A stretch of 50,175 nucleotides of DNA from Acidimicrobiaceae bacterium (GCA_003166025.1 PMWT01000181.1:1-50175), one strand, 5' to 3'; positions 36,893 through 46,114 are shown, counted from the first letter of the stretch. Numbers and translations are program-made. The notes: generated by a model from the letters alone, not told the origin.

Positions 36893-38161
36893 ATGCGCCA
36901 GTTCGTGGTGATGGCGAAGCCCGTCGGGCCCGTCTGTAACCTGGCTTGCCCCTACTGCTACTACCTAGGCAAGCGGGACCTCTTCCCCGCCGACGAGCAC
37001 TACCAGATGACCGATGAGGTCCTGGAAGCCTTCGTGGCCTCCTTCACCCAAGCCAGCCCCGGCCCGGTCGTCCATTTTGTCTGGCACGGGGGCGAGCCGA
37101 CATTGGCGGGGGTGGCGTTCTACCGCCGGGCGGTCGAGCTTCAACGGCGCTACCTGCCGGACGGGTGGAGCTGCCTGAACAGTCTCCAGACCAACGGGAC
37201 CCTTCTCGACCAGAAATGGTGCGCCTTTTTGGCTGAAGAGCGTTTCGCCGTAGGGATCAGCATCGACGGCCCCGGCGCCCTCCATGACACGTCACGCCGC
37301 GACCACCACGGTCGCCCCACCCACGCTCGCTCCATGCAGGGGTTCCGTGCGCTGCGGGAGCATGGGGTCGACCCCGACGTGCTCTGCACGGTAAATAACG
37401 CCACCGCCGGCGCCCCCCTGGAGGTGTACCGGTATTTCTTGGACCAGGAAGTGCGCTGGTTGCAGTTCATCCCGATCGTCGAGAGGGCTGAAGGGGGGCC
37501 GCCCGGGGCGGCGAGCGCCACCTCGGTGAGCCCCGCCGCCTTCGGGGAGTTCCTGTGCCAGATCTTCGATGAGTGGGCCCGCCACGACATAGGGCGCCTG
37601 GACGTGCAGAACTTCCTCGAAGCCCTCCTCGTTGTCGCCGGGCAGCCGGCCAACCTGTGCGTAATGTCCGAGACCTGTGGGCTCGCCCTCGCGGTGGAGC
37701 ACGACGGCAGCGTCTACTCGTGCGACCACTTCGTCGACCGTGAGCATTTCCTCGGCGATGTCCGGCGCGACGGCTTGGCCGAGCTCGTGGGCTCGGCGCA
37801 GCAACTCGCTTTCGGGCAGGCCAAGCACGACCGGCTCCCGGCACAATGTCGGGAATGCGCCGTGCTGCCCCTCTGTAACGGAGGGTGCCCCAAGCAGCGC
37901 CTGGCCGGGCCGCAAGACGGTGCACCGCTCAACTTTCTGTGTGCCGGTTACCGGGCGTTCTACGACCACGCGCTCCCCTATCTGGAGCGAATGGCGGCCC
38001 TCGCGCACGCCGGGCGGCGGGTCACTTCGCTGATGGGCCAGTTGGAGGCTGAGGAACGCGACGACCGCCGCCGTTGGCTGGCCACTGGCCGCAACGACCC
38101 TTGCCCGTGCGGCAGCGGCCGGAAGTTCAAGCTGTGTTGCACCGCCAAGCTCCGCCGTTGA
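36893..38161 (+). CDS. Anaerobic sulfatase-maturase-like radical SAM/SPASM protein with SEC-C tail
   Basis: A 422-residue protein. The radical SAM cluster CNLACPYCYY lies at residue 14, followed by HFVWHGGEPTLAG near residue 60 and QTNGTLLD and GISIDGP. The SPASM region has CVMSETC, YSCDHFV, CRECAVLPLCNGGCPKQR and FLCAGYR, the seven-Cys pattern of anaerobic sulfatase-maturating enzymes (Cys/Ser to formylglycine). The last 25 residues carry a SEC-C zinc motif (DPCPCGSGRKFKLCC), unusual on this family. ATG 36893 has only a weak AGAG ribosome site. It appears to be co-transcribed with tetR. No sulfatase gene is in the window, so the target is elsewhere or is not a sulfatase. Confidence 0.88.
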   Translation: MRQFVVMAKPVGPVCNLACPYCYYLGKRDLFPADEHYQMTDEVLEAFVASFTQASPGPVVHFVWHGGEPTLAGVAFYRRAVELQRRYLPDGWSCLNSLQTNGTLLDQKWCAFLAEERFAVGISIDGPGALHDTSRRDHHGRPTHARSMQGFRALREHGVDPDVLCTVNNATAGAPLEVYRYFLDQEVRWLQFIPIVERAEGGPPGAASATSVSPAAFGEFLCQIFDEWARHDIGRLDVQNFLEALLVVAGQPANLCVMSETCGLALAVEHDGSVYSCDHFVDREHFLGDVRRDGLAELVGSAQQLAFGQAKHDRLPAQCRECAVLPLCNGGCPKQRLAGPQDGAPLNFLCAGYRAFYDHALPYLERMAALAHAGRRVTSLMGQLEAEERDDRRRWLATGRNDPCPCGSGRKFKLCCTAKLRR

Positions 38162-38256
38162 GACCGGCCGCCTCGCTTGCTCGAGCGTGTCGGTAATCCT
38201 ATCAACTTTATAGAAATAGTTGCATACACCGAGCTGAAAGTCAACCAGACGTTCGC

Positions 38257-39438
38257 TTAGGCCATCTCCGCCCGCGCCTCGGCAAAAGCGGTGGCGGCGC
38301 GTCGGAGGTCGTCACGTGTGTGCGCGGCGGAGAGCTGGGCCCGGATGCGGGCCTTGCCCATCGGCACGACCGGGTAGCTGAACCCGATGACATAGACACC
38401 TTTTTGCAGGAGAAGGTCGGCCATACGAGCCGCCAACGCTGCATCACCGAACATCACCGGGACTATCGGGTGATCGCCCGGGAGGATGTCGAAGCCGAGA
38501 CCGGTCATCGCCTCCCGGAACCAGGCCGTGTTCTCCCTAAGTTTGACCCGGAGGTCGTCGCTTTCGTCCAACAGGTCGAGCACAACGAGGGAGGCCGCCG
38601 CGATCGTCGGCGCGAGTGAGTTAGAGAACAAGTACGGCCGGGAACGCTGTCGTAGGAGGTCGATGATCTCTTGGCGGCCGCTGGCATACCCGCCACTTGC
38701 TCCTCCCAGCGCCTTGCCGAGCGTCCCCGTGACGATGTCGACCCGGTCTGCGACATCGTGCAGTTCGGGCGTCCCCCGCCCGCGCCGGCCGATAAACCCG
38801 ACAGCGTGCGAGTCGTCGACCATCACCATGGCGTTGTAGCGCTCGGCCAGGTCGCAGATCTCTCCCAGCGGCGAGACGTAGCCGTCCATGGAAAACACGC
38901 CGTCGGTCGCAATGAGCCGGCGTCGCGCGTCGGAGGCCTGGGCCAGCTGCTCCTCGAGGTGAACCATGTCCCGGTTGCGGTAGCGGTAGCGCCGCGCCGC
39001 GCACAGCCGGGTACCGTCGATGATGGACGCGTGGTTCAGCTCATCGCTGATGACGGCGTCGTCCTTGCTGAGCAGCGTCTCGAACAAGCCCGCATTCGCG
39101 TCGAAGCACGACGAGTACAGGATGGAGTCGTCGGTACCAAGAAAGCCGGACAGCCGCCGCTCGAGTTCCTTGTGGACCTCTTGGGTACCGCAGATGAACC
39201 GCACGCTGGCCATGCCGTAGCCCCAGCGGTCTAGCGCGGCCTTCGCTGCCGCCACGACGCGAGGGTCATCGGCCAGCCCGAGGTAGTTGTTCGCACAGAG
39301 ATTGAGGACCTCCCTGCCGCCCGACACCCTGACGGTCGCCTGTTGCGGGGTGACGATGACGCGCTCGGCTTTGAAGAGCCCCTCCGACCGGATCCCCTCC
39401 AGCTGGGCTAAGACCTCGTCGCGGACTTGGGCGAACAT
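38257..39438 (-). CDS. kbl: Glycine C-acetyltransferase (2-amino-3-ketobutyrate CoA ligase)
   Basis: A 393-residue alpha-oxoamine synthase, full length. [15 protein letters not shown] lies near residue 48, [16 protein letters not shown] near residue 108, [14 protein letters not shown] near residue 130, [11 protein letters not shown] near residue 207 and the PLP lysine in [15 protein letters not shown] near residue 240. It cleaves 2-amino-3-oxobutyrate with CoA to glycine and acetyl-CoA. GGAGGT precedes the ATG. It is 13 nt downstream of tdh, the enzyme that makes its substrate, so the two form the classic threonine-to-glycine operon. The 95-nt gap to the convergent maturase gene is AT-richer but holds no gene. 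Confidence 0.95.
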   Translation of the reverse strand: MFAQVRDEVLAQLEGIRSEGLFKAERVIVTPQQATVRVSGGREVLNLCANNYLGLADDPRVVAAAKAALDRWGYGMASVRFICGTQEVHKELERRLSGFLGTDDSILYSSCFDANAGLFETLLSKDDAVISDELNHASIIDGTRLCAARRYRYRNRDMVHLEEQLAQASDARRRLIATDGVFSMDGYVSPLGEICDLAERYNAMVMVDDSHAVGFIGRRGRGTPELHDVADRVDIVTGTLGKALGGASGGYASGRQEIIDLLRQRSRPYLFSNSLAPTIAAASLVVLDLLDESDDLRVKLRENTAWFREAMTGLGFDILPGDHPIVPVMFGDAALAARMADLLLQKGVYVIGFSYPVVPMGKARIRAQLSAAHTRDDLRRAATAFAEARAEMA

Positions 39439-39451
39439 GGCGGACCTCCGA

Positions 39452-40483
39452 TCAGATTTGGGACCAGGTGAGCACGACCTTGCCGCAACGCCCGCTCTGC
39501 ATGGCCTCGAAGCCCTCCTCGTAGTCGGTGGCGGCGTACCTATGCGTGATCACCGGGGAAATGTCGACGCCCGAATGGACCAGCACGGACATCCAGTACC
39601 ACGTCTCGAACATCTGCCGGCCGTAAATGCCCTTGATCGTGATCATGTTCGTTACCAGGCGCGACCAGTCGATCCCGAAATCCTCGGTTGGCAGGCCCAG
39701 CATTGCGATCTTGCCGCCGTGGGCCATGTTGGAGAGCATCTCCTGGAGAGCCGACGCGTGGCCCGACATTTCGAGACCAACGTCGAAACCTTCACGCATC
39801 CCGAGCGGGCTCATCGCGTCGGCGATCCGCGAGCGCGACACGTCGAGCGCGAGCGTCAAGCCCACGGAGCGGGCCAGATCTAGCCGGTAGTCGGAGACGT
39901 CGGTGATGACGACAGAACGGGCGCCGGCGTGACGGGCAACGATCGCGGCCATGATCCCGATCGGGCCGGCACCGGTGATGAGGACGTCCTCGCCGAGCAC
40001 GGGGAAAGTGAGCGCTGTGTGCACGGCGTTGCCGAACGGGTCGAAGATGGCCGCCACATCGAGGTCGATGCCTTCCATGTGGCGCCACACGTTCATGGCC
40101 GGCAGCGCGATGTACTCCGCGAACGCTCCGGGGTGGCTGACCCCGATGCCCTTTGTCCGGGCACACTGCACACGCCGGCCAGCTATGCAGTTGCGGCACC
40201 GACCGCAAACAAGATGACCTTCGCCGCTCACGAGGTCGCCTATCTCGAGATCCTCGACGTCCAAGCCGAGTTCCACGATCTGACCGACAAACTCGTGGCC
40301 GACGATCAGAGGGACCGGGACGTTGGCCTGTGCCCACGCGTCCCATGCGTAGATGTGCAGGTCCGTCCCACAGATGCCGGTCCGTAGCACCTTGATGAGC
40401 ACGTCTCCCCGGCCGATTTCCGGTACTGGCACATCTTCGTAGCTCAAGCCCGCTTCGGGCTTTGCTTTGACGAGAGCCTTCAT
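39452..40483 (-). CDS. tdh: L-threonine 3-dehydrogenase
   Basis: A 343-residue zinc-dependent alcohol-dehydrogenase-fold protein. Catalytic zinc ligands are in [12 protein letters not shown] and GHEFVGQI, the structural zinc site in [15 protein letters not shown] near residues 93-107, and the NAD site in [17 protein letters not shown] near residue 170. [24 protein letters not shown] is diagnostic of Tdh rather than other MDRs. It oxidises L-threonine to 2-amino-3-oxobutyrate, which Kbl cleaves. AGGAGCGG precedes the ATG. The upstream 150 bp merge with the uvrA-like pseudogene, so its promoter may overlap the breakpoint. Confidence 0.95.
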   Translation of the reverse strand: MKALVKAKPEAGLSYEDVPVPEIGRGDVLIKVLRTGICGTDLHIYAWDAWAQANVPVPLIVGHEFVGQIVELGLDVEDLEIGDLVSGEGHLVCGRCRNCIAGRRVQCARTKGIGVSHPGAFAEYIALPAMNVWRHMEGIDLDVAAIFDPFGNAVHTALTFPVLGEDVLITGAGPIGIMAAIVARHAGARSVVITDVSDYRLDLARSVGLTLALDVSRSRIADAMSPLGMREGFDVGLEMSGHASALQEMLSNMAHGGKIAMLGLPTEDFGIDWSRLVTNMITIKGIYGRQMFETWYWMSVLVHSGVDISPVITHRYAATDYEEGFEAMQSGRCGKVVLTWSQI

Positions 40484-40495
40484 GTTGGACCGCTC

Positions 40496-41673
40496 CTAGT
40501 TCCCCTCGGACATCGCGCAACTCCATGACGCTAGTCCGAACCTGTGGGCGCTCCCACCAACCAATCGCTGTTGCTTTCGAGGCACGCACCAAGGGCCTGG
40601 GTACCGGAGGTCGATAGGACCTTCGGCCCTAGTCCGAACGCGCTGCGCCTCGCCACCCGAGAGCGTGCCCGTGGGCCTCTCGAGCGAGAGGTAGCCGAGG
40701 CCGACCTCTACGAACGCGTCCAGGGTTTGGCACAACGCGGCGATGAACGGCGCGACCGACGGCTGGTCGAGCGAGCGAGCCCATTCGGTCAGCTCCCGGA
40801 TCTCCATCGTGCAGGCGTCGGCGATGTTGGTCCCCTTGACCTTGGACGACCGAGCTATGTCGTTGAGCCGGGTCCCGCCGCACTGGGGGCAGGTCGTGAA
40901 GGTGGCGGCCCGTTCGACGAACGCCCGTATGTGCGGCTGCAGTGCCTCCCTGTCCTTGGAGAGGAACGACCGCTCCACCTTCGGGACCAAACCTTCGTAG
41001 GTGACGTTGACGCCGTTGACCTTCACCCGGGTCGGCTCGTGGTGGAGGAAGTCGTGCAGTTCGGCCTTGGTGTACTTGTGGACCGGCTTGTCCGGGTCAA
41101 GGAAGCCGGCTTCCAGGTACGGCTTCACGGCAAAGAAGTTGTCGGTCGTCCAGCCGGGGACAATGATCGCCCCCTCCGCGAGCGACTTCGAGCCGTCGAA
41201 GAGCTGGGTGAGGTCGATGTCAGAGACGGCGCCACGGCCTTCGCAGCGCGGGCACATCCCGCCCTGGCGGGTGAAGGTCTTGCGCTCCACCTTGCGGGCG
41301 CCACTTTCAACGGTGATGGAGCCGCTCCCCCGTACCGTCGCCATGTTGAAGGAGAAAGCGCTCGGTGGCCCGATGTGGGGTTGATCGCCGGCGTCAGCCC
41401 GTCGAGCACGTCGACCTCGGGCCGCGCCAGTGACGGCATGAACCCCTGCACGAACGTGCTGTAAGTCTCGTTGATGAGCCGCTGTGACTCCGCCGCGATG
41501 GTGTCGAAGACGAGCGAGCTCTTTCCGGAACCGGAGACGCCGGTGAAGACGGTCAGGCGGCGTTTCGGGATCTCGACGCTGACGTCCCGCAAATTGTTCA
41601 CTCGTACGCCGTGGGCCCGGATCAGGTCGTGAGTGTCGGCGGCGTGCGGCGCGGATGATCGGCTGGTGGCCAT
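40496..41673 (-). pseudogene. UvrA-like ABC protein pseudogene (drug-resistance UvrA2 type)
   Basis: The N-terminal frame (41673 down to about 41386) encodes ADTHDLIRAHGVRVNNL, Walker A GVSGSGKSSLVF and ARPEVDVLDGLTPAI. At about 41385 it jumps to another frame that resumes at QPHIGPPSAFSFNM, skipping some 30 residues (the DQERMG to RILFSRLG stretch of intact relatives). The second frame runs through MCPRCEGRG, the zinc motif TCPQCGGTRL and the signature LSGGEAQRV, then loses homology near 40640. Walker B (VFDEPTIGLHP) and everything after are gone. A deletion with frameshift plus a 3' truncation make it non-functional. Intact relatives are about 750-800 residues long. Confidence 0.88.
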
Positions 41674-41715
41674 GGCTCGTGCTGCTCTCTCGCTACGGCG
41701 ACAGCGAGGCCTCGA

Positions 41716-42114
41716 TCAGGCCTGCGCGATGCGGACGAGGTTGCCCGACGGGTCGCGCACGGCGCAATCCCGGGCGCCCCAGGGCCGGTCCGCCGGCTCT
41801 TCGAGGATTTCGGCGCCGGAGGCCCGCACTTGCTCGAAGGTGGCGTCGAGGTCGTCGGAGCGGAAGATGGCGGCCTGGAGGGAGCCCTGCAGCACGAGGG
41901 AGAGGAGGGCGTCCCCCTCGGCCTGTGACCGACCACCGTGCGGCTGGAACAGGACGATGTCGACGTCTTGGTCGGGGGCGCCGACGGTGACCCACCGGAA
42001 CCCGCCGTTCGACACGTCGGCTCGGACCACGAGCCCGAGGGCGTCGCGGTAGAAGCCGAGAGCGGCGTCAGGGTCCTTTACCGGGATGAACATGGCGGAG
42101 ACGGTGAGTGGCAT
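41716..42114 (-). CDS. VOC (glyoxalase/bleomycin-resistance) family protein
   Basis: A 132-residue vicinal oxygen chelate protein with one complete paired beta-alpha-beta-beta-beta unit: SAMFIPVKDPDAALGFYRDALGLVVR at the start, a middle VDIVLFQPHGG, and FRSDDLDATFEQVRASGAEILEEP followed by RDCAVRDPSGNLVRIAQ. No function can be fixed for this family without the ligand. It lies 84 nt after an AraC-type regulator on the same strand, a common pairing in actinobacteria where both form one transcript. Confidence 0.9.
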   Translation of the reverse strand: MPLTVSAMFIPVKDPDAALGFYRDALGLVVRADVSNGGFRWVTVGAPDQDVDIVLFQPHGGRSQAEGDALLSLVLQGSLQAAIFRSDDLDATFEQVRASGAEILEEPADRPWGARDCAVRDPSGNLVRIAQA

Positions 42115-42198
42115 GCCGAACAGCGTACGAGTACCGATTACTCGATTGCTTCTCCGATCCTGCTCACTTCGGGCCCGGGCGGTCGCGCCTTCGGTGGC

Positions 42199-42627
42199 TC
42201 AGACTGTGGCGGGAGCTCGTCGCGGTCGGGTGGCGTACATGCTCACGCAGGGCGGGACGATCTCGAGATGGCGGTGGTCACGGGAGCGGTACTGCGACGG
42301 GGTCTCGCCGACGATCTCGCTGAACCGGGAGCTGAACGAGCCGAGCGAGGTGCACCCGACGGCGCAACACGTCTCGGTGACCGACATCCCGTTGCGCAGG
42401 AAGGCCTGCGCCCGCTCGATGCGTCGGGTCATGAGGTAGGAGTACGGCGTCTCGCCGTAGGTCGCCCGGAACTTGCGCGAAAAGTGAGCGGTCGACATGA
42501 GCGCCGTCCGGGCCATGGCGGGTACGTCGAGGGGCCGGGCGTATTCGCGGTCCATGAGGTCCCTAGCCCGGCGCAGGTGAACAAGGTCGGCCATCTCCTC
42601 TGGCGTCACTACGTCGAGGATACCCAC
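42199..42627 (-). CDS. AraC family transcriptional regulator (DNA-binding domain only)
   Basis: A protein of up to 142 residues consisting almost wholly of the AraC two-HTH domain: MARTALMSTAHFSRKFRATYGETPYSYLMTRRIERAQAFL for the first half and VTETCCAVGCTSLGSFSSRFSEIVGETPSQYR for the second. No ligand domain is present. The start is uncertain between GTG 42627, GTG 42609 and ATG 42594; AGAGGAG lies too close to the last. It precedes the VOC gene and probably regulates it. It follows the omega-amidase gene by 11 nt, so readthrough from that unit is likely. Confidence 0.88.
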   Translation of the reverse strand: MGILDVVTPEEMADLVHLRRARDLMDREYARPLDVPAMARTALMSTAHFSRKFRATYGETPYSYLMTRRIERAQAFLRNGMSVTETCCAVGCTSLGSFSSRFSEIVGETPSQYRSRDHRHLEIVPPCVSMYATRPRRAPATV

Positions 42628-42638
42628 GTCGCGGAACG

Positions 42639-43394
42639 CTAGCGGTCCTCGAGGAACGGATAGCGGGCCCGCACCGCGGCGACGTGCTCAGGATCGAGGT
42701 CGGCGAACAACACCGTCTCCTCGTCGCCTGCCTCGGCGATCGTCTCGCCAAGCGGGTCGATGACGCAGCTCCCGCCGTCGTAGGCAATGCCGTCACCGGC
42801 ACCTACCCTGTTGACCCCGACGACGTACGCAAGGTTCTCGATCGCTCGGGCCCGCAGCAGCGTGCTCCAGTGCAGGGCGCGCGCCGCAGGCCAGTTAGCG
42901 ACGACGAGATAGGCATCGGTGCTTCGAGCGAGGCCCCAGAACCGGTCCGCAAAGCGCAGGTCGTAACAAATGAACACCGAGCACCTAAGCCCCTCGATCT
43001 CGATGGTGAGCGTGCCCGCACCAGCCGCGTAGTGCTCGGTTTCCCCGCCGTAGCCGAAGGGGTGGATCTTGTCGTAGAAAACGGCCTCGCCGGCCGGTCC
43101 GACGAGCACGAACCGGTTGTACGGTCGCACATCGCCGGCGGTCGCGACCGGACAGGAGCCGCCGATGTAGATCCCATGCGTCGTCGCCTGTTCGCGAAGG
43201 AACTCCTCGGTCGGCCCACCCTCGGGCTCGGCCACCTTGTCCGTAGCCATCGAGAACCCGGTCGCGAACATCTCCGCCAGGAGGACGAGACGGGCCCCGT
43301 CGGCCGCGGCCGCGGCGATCTTCGGTGCGAGGCGCTCGAAGTTCGCGTTGGGCGCCTCCCAATCGATATCCCCCTGGACCGCGGCGATCTTCAT
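42639..43394 (-). CDS. Carbon-nitrogen hydrolase, omega-amidase (YafV/Nit2) type
   Basis: A 251-residue nitrilase-superfamily protein. The catalytic triad is visible: Glu in LLAEMFATGFSM near residue 41, Lys in FYDKIHPFGYGGE near residue 108, and Cys in VFICYDLRFADRFW near residue 143. The EMFATGFSM form resembles omega-amidases, which hydrolyse alpha-ketoglutaramate or alpha-ketosuccinamate and pair with glutamine/methionine aminotransferases. The start is ATG 43394, overlapping the stop of an aminotransferase remnant (ATGA). That pairing is the expected one, but the aminotransferase is now truncated, so only the amidase remains functional here. Confidence 0.88.
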   Translation of the reverse strand: MKIAAVQGDIDWEAPNANFERLAPKIAAAAADGARLVLLAEMFATGFSMATDKVAEPEGGPTEEFLREQATTHGIYIGGSCPVATAGDVRPYNRFVLVGPAGEAVFYDKIHPFGYGGETEHYAAGAGTLTIEIEGLRCSVFICYDLRFADRFWGLARSTDAYLVVANWPAARALHWSTLLRARAIENLAYVVGVNRVGAGDGIAYDGGSCVIDPLGETIAEAGDEETVLFADLDPEHVAAVRARYPFLEDR

Positions 43395-43801
43395 CGCAGC
43401 CGCCCGAGGCGCTCGACCGCCTCCTCGAGCACCTCGCGGCGCTTCGAGAACATCCATCGCACAAAGTGCCGACCGGCGTCCTTGTCGTCGTAGAAGACCG
43501 AGCTCGGGATGGCGACGACACCGCACCGTTTGGGAAGCTCCCGACAGAACGTGTACCCGTCCTCGTCCGACAGCGGCGTGATGTCCGTCGTGAGGAAGAA
43601 CGTGCCATGAGACGGAAACACCCGAAAGCCCGCCGATCCGAGCCCTGCGGCCAGGAGTTCACGCTTTTGTCGGAGCACCTCGACCGCCTCTACGAGATAG
43701 TCCTGGCTCTCGGTGAGGCCCGCGGCGATCGCATACTGGAACGGCGCAGCATTCACGAAGGTGAGGAACTGCTTCGCCGTCCGGACCGTAAGAGAAGGCA
43801 C
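43391..43801 (-). pseudogene. 5'-truncated class I/II aminotransferase
   Basis: 136 residues matching the C-terminal third of kynurenine/glutamine/methionine-type aminotransferases: VRTAKQFLTFVNAAPFQYAIAAGL, FRVFPSHGTFFLTTDITPL and CRELPKRCGVVAIPSSVFYDD. About 240 N-terminal residues, including the PLP lysine, are missing. The reading frame is cut 12 nt after the stop of the TetR gene, so an upstream deletion or insertion joined them. The surviving 3' end still overlaps the omega-amidase start by 4 nt, showing the ancestral operon. Confidence 0.88.
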
Positions 43802-43813
43802 CGTGGGGCATGG

Positions 43814-44467
43814 TCAGCGCCTCCTTCGGGTGCCGCCGAGGAGGCGTTCGCTATTGCGTCGCATGGCCAGGCGCATCCGGCGGGGGCTGGGAGCGGCCGG
43901 TCCGTCGGTGGCGGCGGCCGAGCGGAACCCGTCGAGCAGGACGTGGGCGAGCCGGGCCGACGCTTGCGCCGTGACACCATGGGCTCGTTCGACCAGCCCG
44001 GCGTTGGCCATGAGGACCACGACAACGTCCTCGGTGGTGAAATCGGCCCGCAGGGCCTCGGCGGACCTTGCCCGCTCCACCAAGCGGACCAGACCATCGA
44101 ACGCTTCAGAGCGGAGCCGTTCAATCCCCGGGGCGCTCGACACGTCCATGGCGACCAGGTCGGCGATCCCCCGGTCCCGGGACTGCATGGCGGCCACAGT
44201 CCGCACATAGGAAGCGAAACCGTTCCAAGGGTCGGGGTCGGCCAGGCCGGCCTGGACGGCGGCGCGGTGCTCGGCCATCCGCTCGGCGAAGACGGCCGAC
44301 ACCAGGTCCTCGCGGGTCGGGAAGCGCCGGTAGAGGGTGGCGTTGCCCGTCCCGGCCCGGTGGGCTATCTCATCTAGCGGGGCGTCCAGGCCCTCCTCGG
44401 CGAACACCTCCCGGGCGGCCTCGACTATCGCAGCACGGTTGCGGGCAGCGTCGGCTCGAAGTTCCAC
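43814..44467 (-). CDS. TetR family transcriptional regulator
   Basis: A 217-residue regulator. The HTH runs from residue about 5 to 52: NRAAIVEAAREVFAEEGLDAPLDEIAHRAGTGNATLYRRFPTREDL in pieces, with GNATLYRRF as recognition helix. The C-terminal domain contains SRDRGIADLVAMD, as in regulators of this subgroup. GTG 44467 is chosen because upstream codons run into the operator palindrome; a TAGCCT hexamer lies 4 nt before it, too close for a clean promoter call. It is divergent from a now broken F420-type oxidase gene, which was probably its target. Confidence 0.88.
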   Translation of the reverse strand: MELRADAARNRAAIVEAAREVFAEEGLDAPLDEIAHRAGTGNATLYRRFPTREDLVSAVFAERMAEHRAAVQAGLADPDPWNGFASYVRTVAAMQSRDRGIADLVAMDVSSAPGIERLRSEAFDGLVRLVERARSAEALRADFTTEDVVVVLMANAGLVERAHGVTAQASARLAHVLLDGFRSAAATDGPAAPSPRRMRLAMRRNSERLLGGTRRRR

Positions 44468-44483
44468 CGATAGGCTAACCCAA

Positions 44484-44511
44484 CCGAAGTGGGGAATATT
44501 CCCCACTTCGG
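44484..44511. promoter_or_regulatory. Perfect 28-bp palindromic operator
   Basis: The left arm CCGAAGTGGGGAAT (44484-44497) and right arm ATTCCCCACTTCGG (44498-44511) are exact reverse complements with no spacer. It lies 17 bp upstream of the tetR GTG and 17 bp upstream of the ATG at 44528, in the middle of the divergent promoter region. This is the expected place for a TetR dimer site controlling both directions. Confidence 0.88.
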
Positions 44512-44527
44512 CTACCTTGGACAAACG

Positions 44528-44645
44528 ATGACCGAGAAACTCGACATCGCGGCCAGCCACGCCGACCTCCTCGAGGCGCCCAACACCGCCGTGCTCACCA
44601 CCGTCGGCGCCGACGGCCAGCCTCAGTCGACCGCCGTGTGGTTCC
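44528..44645 (+). pseudogene. N-terminal fragment of a PPOX-class F420-dependent enzyme
   Basis: About 40 residues beginning MTEKLDIAASHADLLEAPN and continuing with AVLTTVGADGQPQSTAVWFL, the first strands of the pyridoxamine-phosphate-oxidase-like F420 enzymes. After WFL the homology stops and the DNA continues in a PIN-domain fragment in another frame. A TACCTT hexamer 9 nt before the ATG and the palindromic operator remain intact. The gene lost about two thirds of its length. Confidence 0.8.
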
Positions 44646-44876
44646 TACGTGCGCGACTATCCTTCGGCCGTTCTCGATCCCCTGCACATCGAGGTCGTCC
44701 ATCCCGACGACTTCCTCCTGGACTAGCTCGACCTCGCCCCTCGGATCGTCCTCGACGTCCTGCGAGAGCAAGCTGCCCACACCCGGCGGCCTGCCCTCAC
44801 GCCCGTCGACCTGATCACCCGACTGGCACGAGCCGGAGTACCCGGGTTCGCCGACGAAGCCGGACGACTTATCTGA
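44646..44876 (+). pseudogene. C-terminal fragment of a PIN-domain (VapC-like) protein, with in-frame stop
   Basis: From 44646 the frame reads YVRDYPSAVLDPLHIEVVHPDDFLLD, then TAG at 44724-44726, then LDLAPRIVLDVLREQAAH and up to ADEAGRLI before the TGA at 44874. This matches the end of PIN-domain proteins that read VxHPDDFLL followed by a helical tail. There is no start, no N-terminal acidic residues and an internal stop, so it is dead. It is joined directly to the F420-enzyme fragment. Confidence 0.7.
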
Positions 44877-45157
44877 GATGGTGGTCGCCACCGACTCTGG
44901 GCCGATACCGCGCAGGCTCAGTTGGGCGCGATACCGTCACATAGCCACCTCTCCGGTCGCTAATCGAGGCACAACTTCAGGAGGCAACCTGTGAAAATCC
45001 TCCGGTGCTCGATTCGTCACTTTCGTGGTGAGGGGTGCACTCACAGGATCTAGACTTTGAACAGCGGTTTCGCGCTCTGGCGAGATCTTAGGCGTGGGTT
45101 GTTCGGTCACCTTCCTGCTCGTCCGCCGGCACTGGCGATCGGGCGCCCTGGATGTCC
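44877..45157. other. Non-coding stretch after the PIN fragment
   Basis: 281 bp between the PIN remnant and the prolyl aminopeptidase stop. I see no convincing coding frame, tRNA or strong hairpin; short 5-bp stems such as GTGAG/CTCAC near 45035-45051 are not compelling. Confidence 0.4.
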
Positions 45158-46114
45158 CTATGCGGGGCGCAGTTGGTCGGCCATGGCGTCGATGGCGGCA
45201 GTGAACTGCTGGCCCATGCTCCCGCCGAAATGACCGGCGTCTTCGACGACGACCAAGCGGCTCGCCGGCCATGCCTTGTGCAGCTCCCACGCAGTGTCGA
45301 GTGGGCCGGAAATGTCGTGGAGGCCGTGGACCAGCGTGGCGGGGATGTGCGCGATCCTCGCCATGTTGGCGAGCACCTCGTTGTCGGCCAGGAAGCAACC
45401 GTGGCCCCAATAGTGCGTCACCAGTCGGGCGAAGACCATCTGCCAGGACAGCTCCCGCACGCTGAGGTGCGGCTCGTAGCCAGGCGCCAGGGACATGTGG
45501 GTGTCCTCCCACCCGCACCAGCGCCGAGCCGCCTCCTCACGCACCGCCTGGTCTGGGCGGGCGAGAAGCCGAGCGTAGGCGGCAGCAAGGTCGCCGCCGC
45601 GCTCGGCCTCGGGCAGCAGTTCCACGAAGCGGTCCCACTGGCGGGGGAACACTCGGCCCATGTCCCGGGTGATCCACTGCGTTTCCCTCGACCGCCCTGA
45701 GGTCACTGCCCCCAGCACCATGCCGAGGACCCGTTGCGGGTGACGCTGGGCGTAGACGAGGGCGAGCGTCACGCCCCACGAGCCCCCGACCACGACCCAT
45801 CGCTCGACGCCGAGGTGCGAGCGCAGCCGCTCCATGTCCGCGACCAGGTGGTCAGTGGTATTGGTCGACAGGTCAGTGTCGGCGTTGTCGGCCAAGGGCC
45901 GGCTGCGGCCGCAGCCTCGTTGGTCGAAGATGACCGCCCGGTAGCGGGCGGGGTCGAAGTTCCGCCGGCTGTTGGGGGAGGCTGGCGCGCCCGGGCCGCC
46001 GTGCAACCAGACTGCTGGGAGACCGTCAGGCGAGCCGACGACCTCCCAGTACACGGCGTGGCCGTCGCCCGCCTCGAGGTGGCCCGAGCCGTACGGCTCG
46101 ATGGACGGGTACAT
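45158..46114 (-). CDS. pip: Prolyl aminopeptidase (proline iminopeptidase)
   Basis: A 318-residue alpha/beta hydrolase of family S33, standard length. The oxyanion motif LHGGPGAPASP lies near residue 40, FDQRGCGRSRP near residue 65, the nucleophile Ser in VGGSWGVTLALVYAQ near residue 111, and the His in DAGHFGGSMG near residue 295. MYPSIEPYGSGHLEAGDGHAVYW is the usual N-terminus. It removes N-terminal proline from peptides in the cytoplasm. ATG 46114 follows GGGAGGATG. It is divergent from the VOC gene across a 204-nt gap. Confidence 0.94.
   Translation of the reverse strand: MYPSIEPYGSGHLEAGDGHAVYWEVVGSPDGLPAVWLHGGPGAPASPNSRRNFDPARYRAVIFDQRGCGRSRPLADNADTDLSTNTTDHLVADMERLRSHLGVERWVVVGGSWGVTLALVYAQRHPQRVLGMVLGAVTSGRSRETQWITRDMGRVFPRQWDRFVELLPEAERGGDLAAAYARLLARPDQAVREEAARRWCGWEDTHMSLAPGYEPHLSVRELSWQMVFARLVTHYWGHGCFLADNEVLANMARIAHIPATLVHGLHDISGPLDTAWELHKAWPASRLVVVEDAGHFGGSMGQQFTAAIDAMADQLRPA

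Noticed and set aside
38162..38256. Small peptide gene downstream of the radical SAM protein
   Set aside because: The 95-nt AT-richer gap contains no start with a ribosome site and no Cys/Ser-rich peptide frame.
40496..41673. Programmed frameshift in the UvrA-like gene
   Set aside because: About 30 conserved residues are missing at the frame change and the C-terminal Walker B region is lost, so simple recoding would not restore the protein.
44646..44876. Recoded TAG (readthrough or special amino acid) in the PIN-domain frame
   Set aside because: The frame has no start and no N-terminal half; the stop is most simply a decay mutation.
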